From positions 1-64,000 of the forward strand of contig CAZWVA010000002.1 of the NCBI GenBank assembly GCA_964636885.1: DNA of 64,000 bases. Direction: 5' to 3'. This DNA is from CAZWVA01 sp964636885. GTDB lineage: Bacteria; Desulfobacterota_D; UBA1144; Nemesobacterales; CSP1-2. The translations under genes and the position numbers were made by a program. The notes beneath the pieces are model-generated. The model worked only from the letters and a program-made list of their open reading frames with translations, was not told where the DNA came from and ran no database searches. Positions within the stretch are counted from its first letter, which is position 1. Every line of letters starts with the position of its first letter. This document shows, in pieces, positions 36,591 through 45,040 of the stretch.

Positions 36591-36902
36591 TTAGTACCTG
36601 GTACAGCGATATATTCCTTCTCCTACCTCAGCAAGTATTGCTTCAGCTTCCGCAAGGAGTTTTAACACTTTTTTATTAGCCACTTGGTAATAAACGTATC
36701 TTCCTTTTTTCTCCTTTTTTACAAGCCTGCAGTCTTCGAGACAAGCTAGGTGTGCCGAGACATTGGGTTGAGAAAGATTGGTAAGTTCGACAATTTCAGA
36801 AACGCATTTCGATCCATTCCTTAATGCCTCAAGGACTGCTAATCGAGATGTATCAGCAAAACCCCGAAATAATTTGGCCTTGAGTATATTATTATCAGGC
36901 AT
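36591..36902 (-). CDS. ArsR/SmtB-family metal-responsive repressor
   Basis: 103 residues with the winged-helix pattern CVSEIVELTNLSQPNVSAHL and the wing KKGRYVYYQVANKKVLKLL. Cysteines in the recognition-helix region (CLEDC) and at the C-terminus (CTRY) are likely metal ligands. It represses until a metal or metalloid binds. It is the first gene of a pair with the DUF318 permease. A 12-bp AT palindrome just upstream may be the operator. Confidence 0.87.
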   Translation of the reverse strand: MPDNNILKAKLFRGFADTSRLAVLEALRNGSKCVSEIVELTNLSQPNVSAHLACLEDCRLVKKEKKGRYVYYQVANKKVLKLLAEAEAILAEVGEGIYRCTRY

Positions 36903-36948
36903 GAATAACCTCTTTTATGTGTAGGAGTTATTGTATAAATATATAACT

Positions 36949-36960
36949 ATATAATTATAT
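36949..36960. promoter_or_regulatory. AT-rich palindrome, candidate ArsR operator
   Basis: ATATAATTATAT is a perfect 12-bp palindrome inside an AT-rich stretch about 47-58 bp upstream of the ArsR gene start. SmtB/ArsR operators are AT-rich inverted repeats in this position. The sequence is seen; the assignment is inferred and weak because AT-rich palindromes are frequent by chance. Confidence 0.35.
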
Positions 36961-37085
36961 TTTAGGATCTTTTTTATAACTTGTCAAATAACAACAGGCG
37001 AAAACCGTCGGCTTACAAAACGGTCCAAAAATTAAAAATTCTTTGGAGAGTGCATAATGCTATAAGCATTAGCATTTTAGTTTCA

Positions 37086-37514
37086 TCACTTAACCACCAT
37101 AACCGTACATGGGGCAAGGCGGGTGAGGGTTTGTGAAGTGCTTCCCCAGATTCTTCCAAACACCTTCGAATGTCCCATAAAACCTATCACAAGAAGATCA
37201 AACTTTCCTTCGTTAACGTAACTGACGATTTTCTCTACCTCGTGTCCTGCAACGACCTTCGTGTGTAGTGTAACGCCTTCTTTTGAAGCAAACTCTATGG
37301 CCTCTTGGTTTACTTTATCAAAGTAAGCGTTTCTTTCATGCTTAGCCTCAACGACTTCTCCTACCGTGGCCGCATAATGAGGCAGATCCTCTTCTACGGA
37401 TATTGAATGAATCTCAGCATCAAAGCGTTTGGCAAGTTCAACCGCTACCCGCAGGGCTTTTTTCGCCCCTTCCGAGCCGTCATTTGCAACAAGGATTTTA
37501 TTAAATCTAAACAT
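37086..37514 (-). CDS. Universal stress protein (UspA family)
   Basis: About 142 residues, single Usp domain: KILVANDGSEGAKKALRVAV at the N-terminus and the ATP-binding GFMGHSKVFGRIWGSTSQ near the C-terminus. The ATG at 37514 follows AGGGGAGGG; an earlier in-frame start at 37535 lacks one. It overlaps the end of the antiporter gene by 8 bp, so both are on the fluoride-riboswitch transcript. UspA genes are known members of fluoride riboswitch regulons. Confidence 0.88.
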   Translation of the reverse strand: MFRFNKILVANDGSEGAKKALRVAVELAKRFDAEIHSISVEEDLPHYAATVGEVVEAKHERNAYFDKVNQEAIEFASKEGVTLHTKVVAGHEVEKIVSYVNEGKFDLLVIGFMGHSKVFGRIWGSTSQTLTRLAPCTVMVVK

Positions 37515-38697
37515 TTTTACCCTCCCCTTGGTCAATCACACTAAGTACTGGAATTTCTTTGACAGCTTTGCCACTTACCTCGATCTCCTCACTCAAATTC
37601 GGCTGGAACCAACGCTGAGCGATAAGTGTAGGCACTATAGCCGTGAGAATTACTACAGTAACAAGCACAGAAAACTGGCCGATGTTAATAAACCCCGCTG
37701 AGAGTCCGTACATCGAAGATATCGTTCCAAAAGTGAGTCCGGTACTCATAAGTAGTGTGGTATAAGTAGCGTTCTTTGGAATGTACTTCTTTGCAAGTGG
37801 ATATACTCCTATTACCTTTGCTCCTATTTTCACTCCGAATAATACCAGAAGGAGTCCAAAATTAGCATAGATCTCCTTGAGAGAAACGTTCATGCCGCCT
37901 TTTATGAAGAAAAAAGGCGTTATCATGGCAAAGGCGATTATTCTCAACTTTCTTTGAAGCTCTCTATTCGAGCGGAGCGTATTTGAAAGCACAAGTCCAA
38001 GAATAAACACCGGAAGCACAGCATGGCTTGCACCGAGTTTGGCAAGGTACATGAACAGAAAAAGAAGAAAGAACAAGAACTTAATCTCAGGCTCAATCAC
38101 TCTATTCCCATACCTCTTGAGAATCGGAGACATAACCTTTGGGGAGAGGAAAATTATCACAGCGGAGCCGAAAACAAAAACCAGAGTAAACCAGTTTCCC
38201 TCAGCAAAGAGCAGGCTAAGTGCCAATGCAGTGCTAAAGTCCGTAACGAAACAGGATGCCATGATCGTTTTTCCGATCTTTGTCTCGGTAAGTCCTGTTT
38301 CTACTAGGACAGCGTAAACCACAGCTAAAGACGTAGTAGAAAGAGCGGTTCCCGCGATCTGAGAGGCTTTAAAACCCCATCCTGCTATTCCGTAGCAGTA
38401 GGCAAAAGTCAAAAGAAACGGTGCAAGAAATGAAATCCCACCGATGAGAAGGCTCTCTTTAAACTTCTCTTTCATGAGCTCGGGATCCGTTTCCGCTCCC
38501 GCCAGGAATGTAAGCAGAATTCCTCCAAAACCAGCAAGGAAGTCAATCCAGGGTGTAGAGTGAAGACCGAGAAAGTTTCCACCTATAACACCCATGGCGA
38601 TTTCAATAATAGATACAGATATTGCGGCTTCGACCGAGATAAGGCTTGCGAGAAAAATTAGAAGTCCCATGATTAAGGTGACGTATGTGTTATCCAT
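37507..38697 (-). CDS. Na+/H+ antiporter-type transporter (CPA2 family) under fluoride control
   Basis: 396 residues with 11-13 membrane segments typical of Kef/NapA-type cation:proton antiporters. The paired acidic/charged region is in CFVTDFSTALALSLLFAEGN. A fluoride aptamer and a terminator lie directly upstream. Antiporters of this general class are a known fluoride riboswitch target; they may counter the acid or ion load that comes with HF entry. The ribosome site GGAGGAGAA precedes the ATG. Cotranscribed with the UspA gene. Confidence 0.85.
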   Translation of the reverse strand: MDNTYVTLIMGLLIFLASLISVEAAISVSIIEIAMGVIGGNFLGLHSTPWIDFLAGFGGILLTFLAGAETDPELMKEKFKESLLIGGISFLAPFLLTFAYCYGIAGWGFKASQIAGTALSTTSLAVVYAVLVETGLTETKIGKTIMASCFVTDFSTALALSLLFAEGNWFTLVFVFGSAVIIFLSPKVMSPILKRYGNRVIEPEIKFLFFLLFLFMYLAKLGASHAVLPVFILGLVLSNTLRSNRELQRKLRIIAFAMITPFFFIKGGMNVSLKEIYANFGLLLVLFGVKIGAKVIGVYPLAKKYIPKNATYTTLLMSTGLTFGTISSMYGLSAGFINIGQFSVLVTVVILTAIVPTLIAQRWFQPNLSEEIEVSGKAVKEIPVLSVIDQGEGKNV

Positions 38698-38722
38698 CGA
38701 TTCTCCTCCGCAACCGATATAT

Positions 38723-38742
38723 AAAAAAGCCCCTTCAGGGCT
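38723..38742 (-). terminator. Intrinsic terminator of the antiporter riboswitch
   Basis: On the minus strand AGCCC-TGAAG-GGGCT forms a hairpin followed by six T residues. It lies between the fluoride aptamer (38775-38835) and the antiporter ATG (38697). This is the expected place for a transcription-terminating expression platform: without fluoride the RNA would end here, with fluoride it would read on. Confidence 0.75.
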
Positions 38743-38774
38743 ACAAACCCCTTCTTTAAAGGATTTGATCTTTA

Positions 38775-38835
38775 GGTAGGAGTCATCAGCTATCTCGGTC
38801 GAGATAGCAGTTAAAGGCAGAACTCCATTGCCTTT
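38775..38835 (-). promoter_or_regulatory. Fluoride riboswitch aptamer (antiporter/UspA transcript)
   Basis: Read on the minus strand, AAAGGCAATGGAGTTCTGCC, then TTTAACTGC, a perfect hairpin TATCTCG-ACCGAGATA and GCTGATGACTCCTACC reproduce the conserved fluoride aptamer. It is very similar to the one at 18001. It sits 77 bases before the antiporter and is followed by a terminator, so fluoride should raise transcription. Confidence 0.88.
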
Positions 38836-38856
38836 ACTAAGAGGGCATTACACATA

Positions 38857-38884
38857 AATATAAAACGAGCCGAAATATTGTCAA
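38857..38884 (-). promoter_or_regulatory. Promoter of the antiporter riboswitch transcript
   Basis: On the minus strand a perfect TTGACA (38884-38879) and TATATT (38862-38857) are 16 bp apart. Transcription would begin about a dozen bases before the aptamer. It is back to back with the promoter of the crcB transcript. Confidence 0.72.
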
Positions 38885-38911
38885 CCGGTTCCCCTTTTGG
38901 AAGCGTCGTGA

Positions 38912-38939
38912 TTGACAATGCTCGATTTCACTATAGAGT
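38912..38939 (+). promoter_or_regulatory. Probable promoter of the crcB transcript
   Basis: A perfect TTGACA at 38912-38917 is followed after 16 bp by TAGAGT (38934-38939), a fair -10. An alternative -10 TATAGA would have only a 14-bp spacer. It lies about 25-45 bp before the fluoride aptamer of the crcB gene. Confidence 0.5.
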
Positions 38940-38961
38940 TATGTGTGATATTTTTGCAATG

Positions 38962-39020
38962 AAGGTAAATGGTTCTGCCTACATACACTGTTCCAACCGG
39001 AACGGTTAACGACTCCTACT
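38962..39020 (+). promoter_or_regulatory. Fluoride riboswitch aptamer (crcB transcript), divergent version
   Basis: AAGGTAAATGGTTCTGCCTA, a hairpin GTTCC-AACC-GGAAC and GGTTAACGACTCCTACTT follow the fluoride aptamer plan. It departs at several positions from the other two copies (AATGGTT for GATGGAGT, AACGACTCC for GATGACTCC). It is 66 bases upstream of the fluoride exporter gene crcB, which strongly supports the call. No terminator is evident, so control may be at translation. Confidence 0.75.
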
Positions 39021-39086
39021 TAATACGAAATTTCACGGTAGTGGTGTTTTTCGATTCCGGAGATGAAATGAAATCGGGGGAAACGA

Positions 39087-39473
39087 ATGATAAAGGTACT
39101 CTTGGTTGCGCTCGGCGGAGCTATGGGAGCCCTACTCAGATATGCGATGTCAGGCTTTACATCCAGGTACCTGGATGGAGTCTTTCCATGCGGGACATTG
39201 ATGGTGAACCTTGTGGGCTGCTTCGTAATAGGTTTTCTGTGGCAACTATTCGAGATGGTAGTTGTTTCACCAAATGTAAGGACTTTTATCCTTATAGGTA
39301 TTCTAGGTGCCTTTACGACCTTTTCCACTTATGGGCTGGAGAGTTTCAACCTTATTCGGGAGGGTGAGTTCGGGTTTGCCGTATTAAACGTTTTAATGAG
39401 TAACGTTGTGGGGATAATGCTGGTTTTTTGTGGTTTCGTCGTTTCAAGGTATTTTATCGGTATTTTCAGATAG
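39087..39473 (+). CDS. crcB: Fluoride ion exporter CrcB/FluC
   Basis: 128 residues with four membrane segments: GGAMGALLRYAM at the start, NLVGCFVIGFLW in TM2, and the phenylalanine-box region GAFTTFSTYGLE in TM3, which lines the two fluoride pores of the dual-topology dimer. It lets fluoride leave the cytoplasm. The fluoride aptamer upstream and the DUF190 gene downstream fit the assignment. A GGGGGAAACG ribosome site precedes the ATG. Confidence 0.95.
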   Translation: MIKVLLVALGGAMGALLRYAMSGFTSRYLDGVFPCGTLMVNLVGCFVIGFLWQLFEMVVVSPNVRTFILIGILGAFTTFSTYGLESFNLIREGEFGFAVLNVLMSNVVGIMLVFCGFVVSRYFIGIFR

Positions 39474-39484
39474 GGGTCGATTAG

Positions 39485-39829
39485 ATGACTTTACCCGGAG
39501 AAGGACTACTACTTAGGATATTCATAGGGGAAACCGACAGTTATAAAGGAAAGGCGCTTTATGAACAGATCGTCCTTAAGGCAAGGGAGCTAAACCTCGC
39601 CGGGGCGACGGTTATTCGTGGGATAATGGGCTTTGGCGCCGATAGTCGTATACATACGGCTAAACTCCTTCGACTCTCTGAGGACTTACCCGTCGTTATA
39701 GAGCTGGTGGATACGGAGGAAAACCTGAACAAGATACTTCCCTTTCTAGATGAGACGGTAAAAGAGGGACTTGTCACGATGGAAAAGGTGAGAATCATTA
39801 AATACGGATACGCCAGTAAAAATAAATAA
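39485..39829 (+). CDS. DUF190 protein associated with CrcB
   Basis: 114 residues of the PII-like DUF190 family: LLRIFIGETDSYKGKALYEQ at the N-terminus and GATVIRGIMGFGADSRIHTA in the middle are characteristic. Genes of this family often sit beside crcB. It begins 11 bp after crcB with AGGGG as ribosome site, so they form an operon. It probably regulates or assists fluoride export; the mechanism is unknown. Confidence 0.9.
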   Translation: MTLPGEGLLLRIFIGETDSYKGKALYEQIVLKARELNLAGATVIRGIMGFGADSRIHTAKLLRLSEDLPVVIELVDTEENLNKILPFLDETVKEGLVTMEKVRIIKYGYASKNK

Positions 39830-39916
39830 TGCCCTCTGCGTGATTACATTTGCAGGCGGTTATGTGGAGAGGCACCCGTGGATTCATCTGTAATAGGGTG
39901 TGCAATCTTCTTCATT

Positions 39917-40108
39917 TTACTTACGTTTTTTGTCATCTTGTCCATTTTTTTTGCCTGTATGCTTCAAATAATATTCAATTGTTTCAGCTAGTTGTGTCTT
40001 AGGACCCTCTGGTATGGATATTGCATGAAGCATCGCGTGGATGATTACTGGGAAAACGGTGTGTTTGGGATTTAAGGATAAAGGCGAGTCGGTTTGTTTC
40101 CATATCAT
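39917..40108 (-). CDS. Doubtful small protein
   Basis: A 63-codon frame on the minus strand with a composition that could be real (PVIIHAMLHAISIPEGPKTQ, LAETIEYYLKHTGKKN). No family is recognised, the ribosome site is poor, and it occupies the gap between the DUF190 gene and the next membrane-anchored protein. It may be a gene remnant or chance. The remainder of the 340-bp gap shows nothing else. Confidence 0.3.
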   Translation of the reverse strand: MIWKQTDSPLSLNPKHTVFPVIIHAMLHAISIPEGPKTQLAETIEYYLKHTGKKNGQDDKKRK

Positions 40109-40171
40109 CTTCTCGATGTTTTCCCCGCCTCTGTGTGAATGCCATAGTTCTTAAACAAAAGGGGAGGAGAG

Positions 40172-40627
40172 ATGGAAACAATTGGAAAGGTACTTAGCTT
40201 AATCCTCCTTACGATCTTTGGGGCGGCGGGGGCGGTTATATACTTTACCGACCCCTATTCCCCCGGATTGGGTATTATCGAGTCTATATCTACCTTCCAT
40301 AAAAGCGAATCGGACAGCGAGATAGACTATTCGGCCTACAGGGAGCGCTTGAGGAAAGGCTATGCCGAGACGGAACCGCCTAAGGATGCGGATTCCGAAT
40401 CCCAAGAGGAGTCCTTATGGACAAATACATACCGTTATCCTCCATCCCCGGATGCCAGAGCCCTGGCCGAAGAGAACCCTATGACCGAGCTTAGTGAGAA
40501 GGCAAACTACTGGAAAAGCCGATACCACATGGCCCTGCGATCTGGAAAGAGAGAGGAAGCGGATGATGCGTATAAAAGATACAGGGTTTATAAAGAGGCC
40601 ATTGAGATCAAGGAGGCCTCCGAGTAG
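40172..40627 (+). CDS. Unknown protein with one N-terminal membrane segment
   Basis: 151 residues. One hydrophobic segment (VLSLILLTIFGAAGAVIYF) near the N-terminus is followed by a charged region and a C-terminal helix (EKANYWKSRYHMALRSGKRE). GGGGAGGAG precedes the ATG. It is probably anchored in the inner membrane with the charged part on one side. It converges with the MlaE-type permease gene, with 16 bp between stops. No function recognised. Confidence 0.6.
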   Translation: METIGKVLSLILLTIFGAAGAVIYFTDPYSPGLGIIESISTFHKSESDSEIDYSAYRERLRKGYAETEPPKDADSESQEESLWTNTYRYPPSPDARALAEENPMTELSEKANYWKSRYHMALRSGKREEADDAYKRYRVYKEAIEIKEASE

Positions 40628-40643
40628 CCTCTAAATCCTCCGG

Positions 40644-41420
40644 TTAAAACATGAGAAAGAGCTTCGTAAGAAAAAAGTCCCCTATGATTATGAGAACAAG
40701 AGACAACACAACGGTAAGGGTCGTTGCCCTTCCCACTCCCTGGGTCCCCCCCTCTGTGTTCATCCCTATGTAGCATCCAAGAATAGCGACTATCAAGCCG
40801 AAAAAGACGGTCTTAAGAACCCCACTCAGAAGGTCTGAGATAAAGACCCAACCCACCATTCCCGAAATAAATAGCCTTGGCGTTACTCCGAGTTCTATCT
40901 CCGCCATGATTATGGCACCTATGATCCCCGAAAGATTGGCGATTAGGGTGAGAAAGGGAAACGAGATTATGGCCGCGATGAACCTAGGGACGACCAGCTT
41001 TTTTATCGGGTCTGCCCCGAGGGTTCTCAGGGCGTCTATCTGCTCCGTCACACGCATCGAACCGATTTCCGCCGTTATTCCAGAGCCGACCCTACCTCCA
41101 ACGAGAAGGGATGTAAGCACGGGGCCGAGCTCTCTTACGATTGCAAGCGAGACCACAGAGCCTACGAGGCTTTTTGCCCCGAACCTTCCAAATCCGTATG
41201 CGAGCTGTACCACCATAACCATCCCGATCGCCATAGCCGAGAGGATCACTATAGGTATGGACTTAAACCCTATCTCGTCTATCTGCTCGATTATGAGCCT
41301 AAGGTTAAAGGGAGGGGTGAGGCTGGCATAGACGGTTCTATAAAGGAGGATGCATAGCTCTCCTATACGCTCTAGTGTAGAGAGAAATAGCCTTCCGATC
41401 CGAATAATGAAATCCCTCAT
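40644..41420 (-). CDS. MlaE-type lipid ABC transporter permease
   Basis: 258 residues, five to six membrane segments, with the family patterns IPIVILSAMAIGMVMVVQLAY, ELGPVLTSLLVGGRVGSGITAE and MRVTEQIDALRTLGADPIKK. MlaE moves phospholipids between inner and outer membrane with an ATPase, an MCE protein and accessory parts. None of those partners is adjacent here; only a lipoprotein gene upstream overlaps it by 4 bp. The remaining subunits must be elsewhere. Confidence 0.88.
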   Translation of the reverse strand: MRDFIIRIGRLFLSTLERIGELCILLYRTVYASLTPPFNLRLIIEQIDEIGFKSIPIVILSAMAIGMVMVVQLAYGFGRFGAKSLVGSVVSLAIVRELGPVLTSLLVGGRVGSGITAEIGSMRVTEQIDALRTLGADPIKKLVVPRFIAAIISFPFLTLIANLSGIIGAIIMAEIELGVTPRLFISGMVGWVFISDLLSGVLKTVFFGLIVAILGCYIGMNTEGGTQGVGRATTLTVVLSLVLIIIGDFFLTKLFLMF

Positions 41421-41998
41421 TTCCTTTCTATCAGCTTAAACTGAGAGACGAAGCCCTTAAAATCGTTTAACCCTCTGTCAAACCCATCTGGCGAGGAGGC
41501 GTAGGTAAGGTCGTAGGCACAGTTCCTCCTTTTCATAACAACTGTGATTAGCTTCACCGGAACGTTATCGAGATTCCCGCTATAGACGCTCTGAAGGGCC
41601 TTCTCGCCGCTAACCGTTATCTCCTCCCTCTGTAATAACTCCTTATCTGTAATCCCTATAACGAGGGATTCGGAAAGCGCCTTTAGGTTATAGCCCATGT
41701 TCTTATCGTCCTTATTACAGGTTGAATTCACCGTTATCGTTGCCCCGACCTTACCGTTCCAGAAGGCTAGGTCTCCTCCCTTAATACTTATCCTCTTCCA
41801 GTCTCCGTCGAGTTCTCCGATTTCGTAGCTCGTGTATGGTGTTTGATAAACCCGTCCTCTGAGCTTGCCGGGTGAAGAATCGGCCGAGGCGTAGTAACGG
41901 GCAAACTTAACAATCGAACAGGAATTAAAAAAAACGACGCCTATAGACAGTATGAGAAGGAGTCTTTTCATGATTGGGTAAAGGCTTATTTTAATCAT
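41417..41998 (-). CDS. Unknown lipoprotein coupled to the MlaE permease
   Basis: 193 residues with a signal peptide (MKRLLLILSIGVVFFNSC) ending in a probable lipobox cysteine. The mature part has a beta-rich pattern (YEIGELDGDWKRISIKGGDL) and two further Cys. Start ATG at 41998 or, equally plausible, ATG at 41971 directly before the signal peptide. The stop overlaps the permease start (ATGA), so the two genes are translated together, suggesting a shared role in the envelope. No known family. Confidence 0.65.
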   Translation of the reverse strand: MIKISLYPIMKRLLLILSIGVVFFNSCSIVKFARYYASADSSPGKLRGRVYQTPYTSYEIGELDGDWKRISIKGGDLAFWNGKVGATITVNSTCNKDDKNMGYNLKALSESLVIGITDKELLQREEITVSGEKALQSVYSGNLDNVPVKLITVVMKRRNCAYDLTYASSPDGFDRGLNDFKGFVSQFKLIERK

Positions 41999-42055
41999 AA
42001 TCCATTCTAAAAACCAGGGGATTTCGGCCCGGGCTTGGGGATATGCCGTTTTTCT

Positions 42056-43063
42056 CTAAGGGTTACCCTCTAAAAAGCCGAGTAAATAATAAACGAATCC
42101 CGCTATAGAAGCCGCAGCAGGAATCGTGAAGATCCATGCCCAGACGATCCTTAAGGTTATGCCCCAACGGACTGTTGAGAGCCCTTTGGATGCCCCAACG
42201 CCTGAGATCGCTCCTGTAATCACGTGCGTCGTACTTACCGGTATGCCGAAGTGTGTGGCAAGAAAGAGGCTCACCGCACTAGCGGTTTCTGCACAAAACC
42301 CATCAATCGGCCTTAGTTTGGTTATCTTCTGACCCATGGTCTTAACGATCCTCCAGCCTCCTATAAGGGTTCCTAGACCTATAAACGCATGGGCGCTAAG
42401 CACCACCCAGAGTGGAACCCTGAATTCGTGAATCAGGCCCGCAGAAAACAATAAACCCGTAATTATACCCATTGTTTTTTGTGCGTCGTTACCACCGTGA
42501 CCCAGGCTGTAGAGAGCGGCGGAAATGAACTGGAACCGCCTGGACCACTTATTCACAAGGGCGGGGGTTTGTTTATAGACGAGCCACGTGGCTATGATTA
42601 TAAATACCAGTCCCAAGAGTAGGCCTATTGTTGGGGCAAGGAAGATGAAGACCAATGTCTTATACCAGCCGTGAGGGATGATAACGCCGACACCCGATTT
42701 CGCAATGGCCGCTCCGGCATAACCGCCTATCAGCGCGTGTGAGGAGCTTGTAGGTAATCCTAGATACCATGTGATGAGATTCCAACCAATGGCCCCGATT
42801 AATCCGGCAAAGATGACCATCGGGGTCACCGTAGTAATATCAATCAAACCGTTTCCGACCGTTTTTGCCACAGAGGTTCCGAAGACGAGAAAGGCGATAA
42901 AGTTGAAAAAGGCAGCCCACACAACCGCCTGTTTTGGGGTCAAAACCCGGGTAGAAACGATCGTGGCAATGGAGTTTGCCGCATCGTGAATGCCGTTTGT
43001 AAAATCGAAGAGGAGGGCGATAAAGATAACGAATACGACAAAAACCAAACTCAGGTCAAACAT
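42056..43063 (-). CDS. pitA: PiT-family phosphate permease
   Basis: 335 residues, about ten membrane segments, with the two PiT signature repeats: FDFTNGIHDAANSIATIVST near the N-terminus and SLFLATHFGIPVSTTHVITG near the C-terminus. It takes up phosphate, usually as a metal-phosphate complex, with protons or sodium. The DUF47 gene lies 48 bp upstream on the same strand, a standard pairing. Confidence 0.92.
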   Translation of the reverse strand: MFDLSLVFVVFVIFIALLFDFTNGIHDAANSIATIVSTRVLTPKQAVVWAAFFNFIAFLVFGTSVAKTVGNGLIDITTVTPMVIFAGLIGAIGWNLITWYLGLPTSSSHALIGGYAGAAIAKSGVGVIIPHGWYKTLVFIFLAPTIGLLLGLVFIIIATWLVYKQTPALVNKWSRRFQFISAALYSLGHGGNDAQKTMGIITGLLFSAGLIHEFRVPLWVVLSAHAFIGLGTLIGGWRIVKTMGQKITKLRPIDGFCAETASAVSLFLATHFGIPVSTTHVITGAISGVGASKGLSTVRWGITLRIVWAWIFTIPAAASIAGFVYYLLGFLEGNP

Positions 43064-43111
43064 GCTCAGCCGTTTTCCCCTTGGAATTGAAAAAGCACCA
43101 CCGAATGAGTA

Positions 43112-43735
43112 TCAGGCATTCTCAACGACTATACCTTCTAGGACGTTTGCCACATCCTCGCAACGGTCGATAGCGTCCTCGAGCGTTTCGTATATGTCTT
43201 TCCACTTTATTATATCAACCGGGTCCGAGGGTGAATTAAATAGAACCGAAAGCGCATTCCTGAAAACCCTGTCCCCTTCGTTTTCTAGCCGATTGATCTC
43301 TATACATATGTTCAAAATCGAGCTGGAATTCTTTAGGTTTCTAAGCCCGCTTATACCCTTTGCCACCTGTTCTATAGACTTCTCTAGTATATCGATTAAG
43401 GCTATAGCCTCGGGTGTTGAGGTCTTTATCTTGTAGAGAAGAGTCCTTTCACAGGCGGAATCTATTAGGTCGAGAATATCGTCCATCCTCGTTATAAGGG
43501 CGTATATGGACTCCCGGTCGATCGGCGTGACAAAGGTTTTATGCAAACTGGATACGGTTTCATGTGTTACATGATCGGCTTCATGTTCGACCTCTTTTAT
43601 CTGCCTGGCCTTCTCCTCTGCATTTGTCAGGTTCTGCATCATTTCCTTAAAAAGCCTTACCCCGCGAATCATCTTCTCCGATGCCCGATCGAAGTAGTCG
43701 AAAAACCTCTCCTCTTTTGGAAAAATCCTAACCAT
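43112..43735 (-). CDS. DUF47 (PhoU-like) phosphate-transport regulator
   Basis: 207 residues, all-helical, with the family pattern EEKARQIKEVEHEADHVTHE and FVTPIDRESIYALITRMDDI. Proteins of this type accompany PiT permeases and probably control them. The gene directly precedes the permease gene in the same direction. Confidence 0.9.
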   Translation of the reverse strand: MVRIFPKEERFFDYFDRASEKMIRGVRLFKEMMQNLTNAEEKARQIKEVEHEADHVTHETVSSLHKTFVTPIDRESIYALITRMDDILDLIDSACERTLLYKIKTSTPEAIALIDILEKSIEQVAKGISGLRNLKNSSSILNICIEINRLENEGDRVFRNALSVLFNSPSDPVDIIKWKDIYETLEDAIDRCEDVANVLEGIVVENA

Positions 43736-43920
43736 AGAGCCACCTTAATATTTTGATTTAAAAAAAGATAGATTACTTTAGGTTGAGGTACGTTTCAACT
43801 TTACTTGAGCGGGGATTAGTACTAGGGATAAGGAAAAAAGCTCTTTAATATCACTCCAGAATCTAGCTTGAGTCAATAGGTTCAGACGAGCAAACAGTAA
43901 GTCGGATAAGAGGCGAGGGC

Positions 43921-43994
43921 TGGCTGGGGCGGGTGGATTCGAACCACCATAGCGGGCTCCAAAGGCCCGAGTCCTGCCATTAGACGACGCCCCA
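43921..43994 (-). tRNA. tRNA-Gln (TTG anticodon)
   Basis: A complete cloverleaf on the minus strand: acceptor TGGGGCG/CGCCCCA, D-arm GTCGTCTAATGGCAGGAC, anticodon stem CGGGC with loop CTTTGGA (anticodon TTG) and GCCCG, T-arm GGTGG-TTCGAAT-CCACC, discriminator G and encoded CCA. 74 nt. The 185-bp gap before it and the 100 bp after it show nothing else. Confidence 0.95.
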
Positions 43995-44093
43995 TCGTAT
44001 CCGAGTGAGTTTAGCCTAATAAACCGCTAAAAGATGAGATTAACGTCTAGCATATTACCAATCTTTTCCCTTCGAGGCAAACGAAAAAGGGCT

Positions 44094-44960
44094 CTAAACC
44101 AGCCTGTGCCATCCGGAGATCCCTTGGACGAAAAATACCTTAAGTGTATCGCTGTCCTTCATATAATCATAGATCGTCCTAGCCTTCTTCCAATCTCTGA
44201 AAACCCCAAATACCGTAGGGCCGCTTCCCGTCATTGATACCGCTTGGGCTCCCATAGAGATCAGCCTCTCCTTTAGATCCATTATCTCCGGATAGAGGAT
44301 CGTGGCCGCCCTTTCCAGATCGTTCCTCAGGGGGAACATTCCCCGCTTAAAAAGAGAAAGAGTTTCCTCCAAGCCGACGTGTGTTATATCTTCTCTCCCT
44401 ACTTCATCCCAGAGTTCGTAGACCCTATTCGTTGGCACCTGAAACCCAGGGTTTATGAGAACGTAATAGAAAAGGGGAAAGTCCCTTATCAGGGTGACCC
44501 TTTCTCCTATTCCCTGAACCACCCCGCTTCTACAATGAATAAAAAAGGCAACATCGGCCCCTATTCTCGGAGAAAGTGTTATAAGCTCATCTTTGCTCAG
44601 GCTCCCTGTAAGCCTATTCATGCCCACGAGAACAGCCGAGGCGTTGCCGCTTCCACCGCCTAGTCCCGCACCCACCGGGATTCTCTTCTTTATGGAGATC
44701 CTGACCTTGAGTTTGAGTCCGATCTCATTGATGAAGATATGGGCCGCCTTCCAGGCGAGGTTACGCTCCCCAAGGGGAACATCAAAGCCCGTGGATTCAA
44801 CCTCTATCCCCTCGCCCTCTTCGAGCTCTATTGTCATTTCATCAAACAGGTTTACCGGTTGTATGATTGACCTGATCTCGTGATAGCCATCTGGCCTTTT
44901 TCCGAGGATCTCAAGGGTCAGGTTGATTTTTGCCGGAGAGAGAAGGGTTATGGATTTCAT
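44094..44960 (-). CDS. ispE: 4-diphosphocytidyl-2-C-methyl-D-erythritol kinase
   Basis: 288 residues of the GHMP kinase fold: SPAKINLTLEILGKRPDGYH at the N-terminus, the ATP loop PVGAGLGGGSGNASAVL (about 95-111) and MTGSGPTVFGVF near the C-terminus. It phosphorylates CDP-ME in the non-mevalonate isoprenoid pathway, so the organism makes isoprenoids by the MEP route. Start ATG at 44960. Neighbours are a tRNA and a lipoprotein gene. Confidence 0.95.
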   Translation of the reverse strand: MKSITLLSPAKINLTLEILGKRPDGYHEIRSIIQPVNLFDEMTIELEEGEGIEVESTGFDVPLGERNLAWKAAHIFINEIGLKLKVRISIKKRIPVGAGLGGGSGNASAVLVGMNRLTGSLSKDELITLSPRIGADVAFFIHCRSGVVQGIGERVTLIRDFPLFYYVLINPGFQVPTNRVYELWDEVGREDITHVGLEETLSLFKRGMFPLRNDLERAATILYPEIMDLKERLISMGAQAVSMTGSGPTVFGVFRDWKKARTIYDYMKDSDTLKVFFVQGISGWHRLV

Positions 44961-45040
44961 AATAGTATTTATATTACCCGAATTTACAAGAGAAGGGCCT
45001 CCATGAAAAGGATAAATACCGATTTAAGCCTTATTATCTT

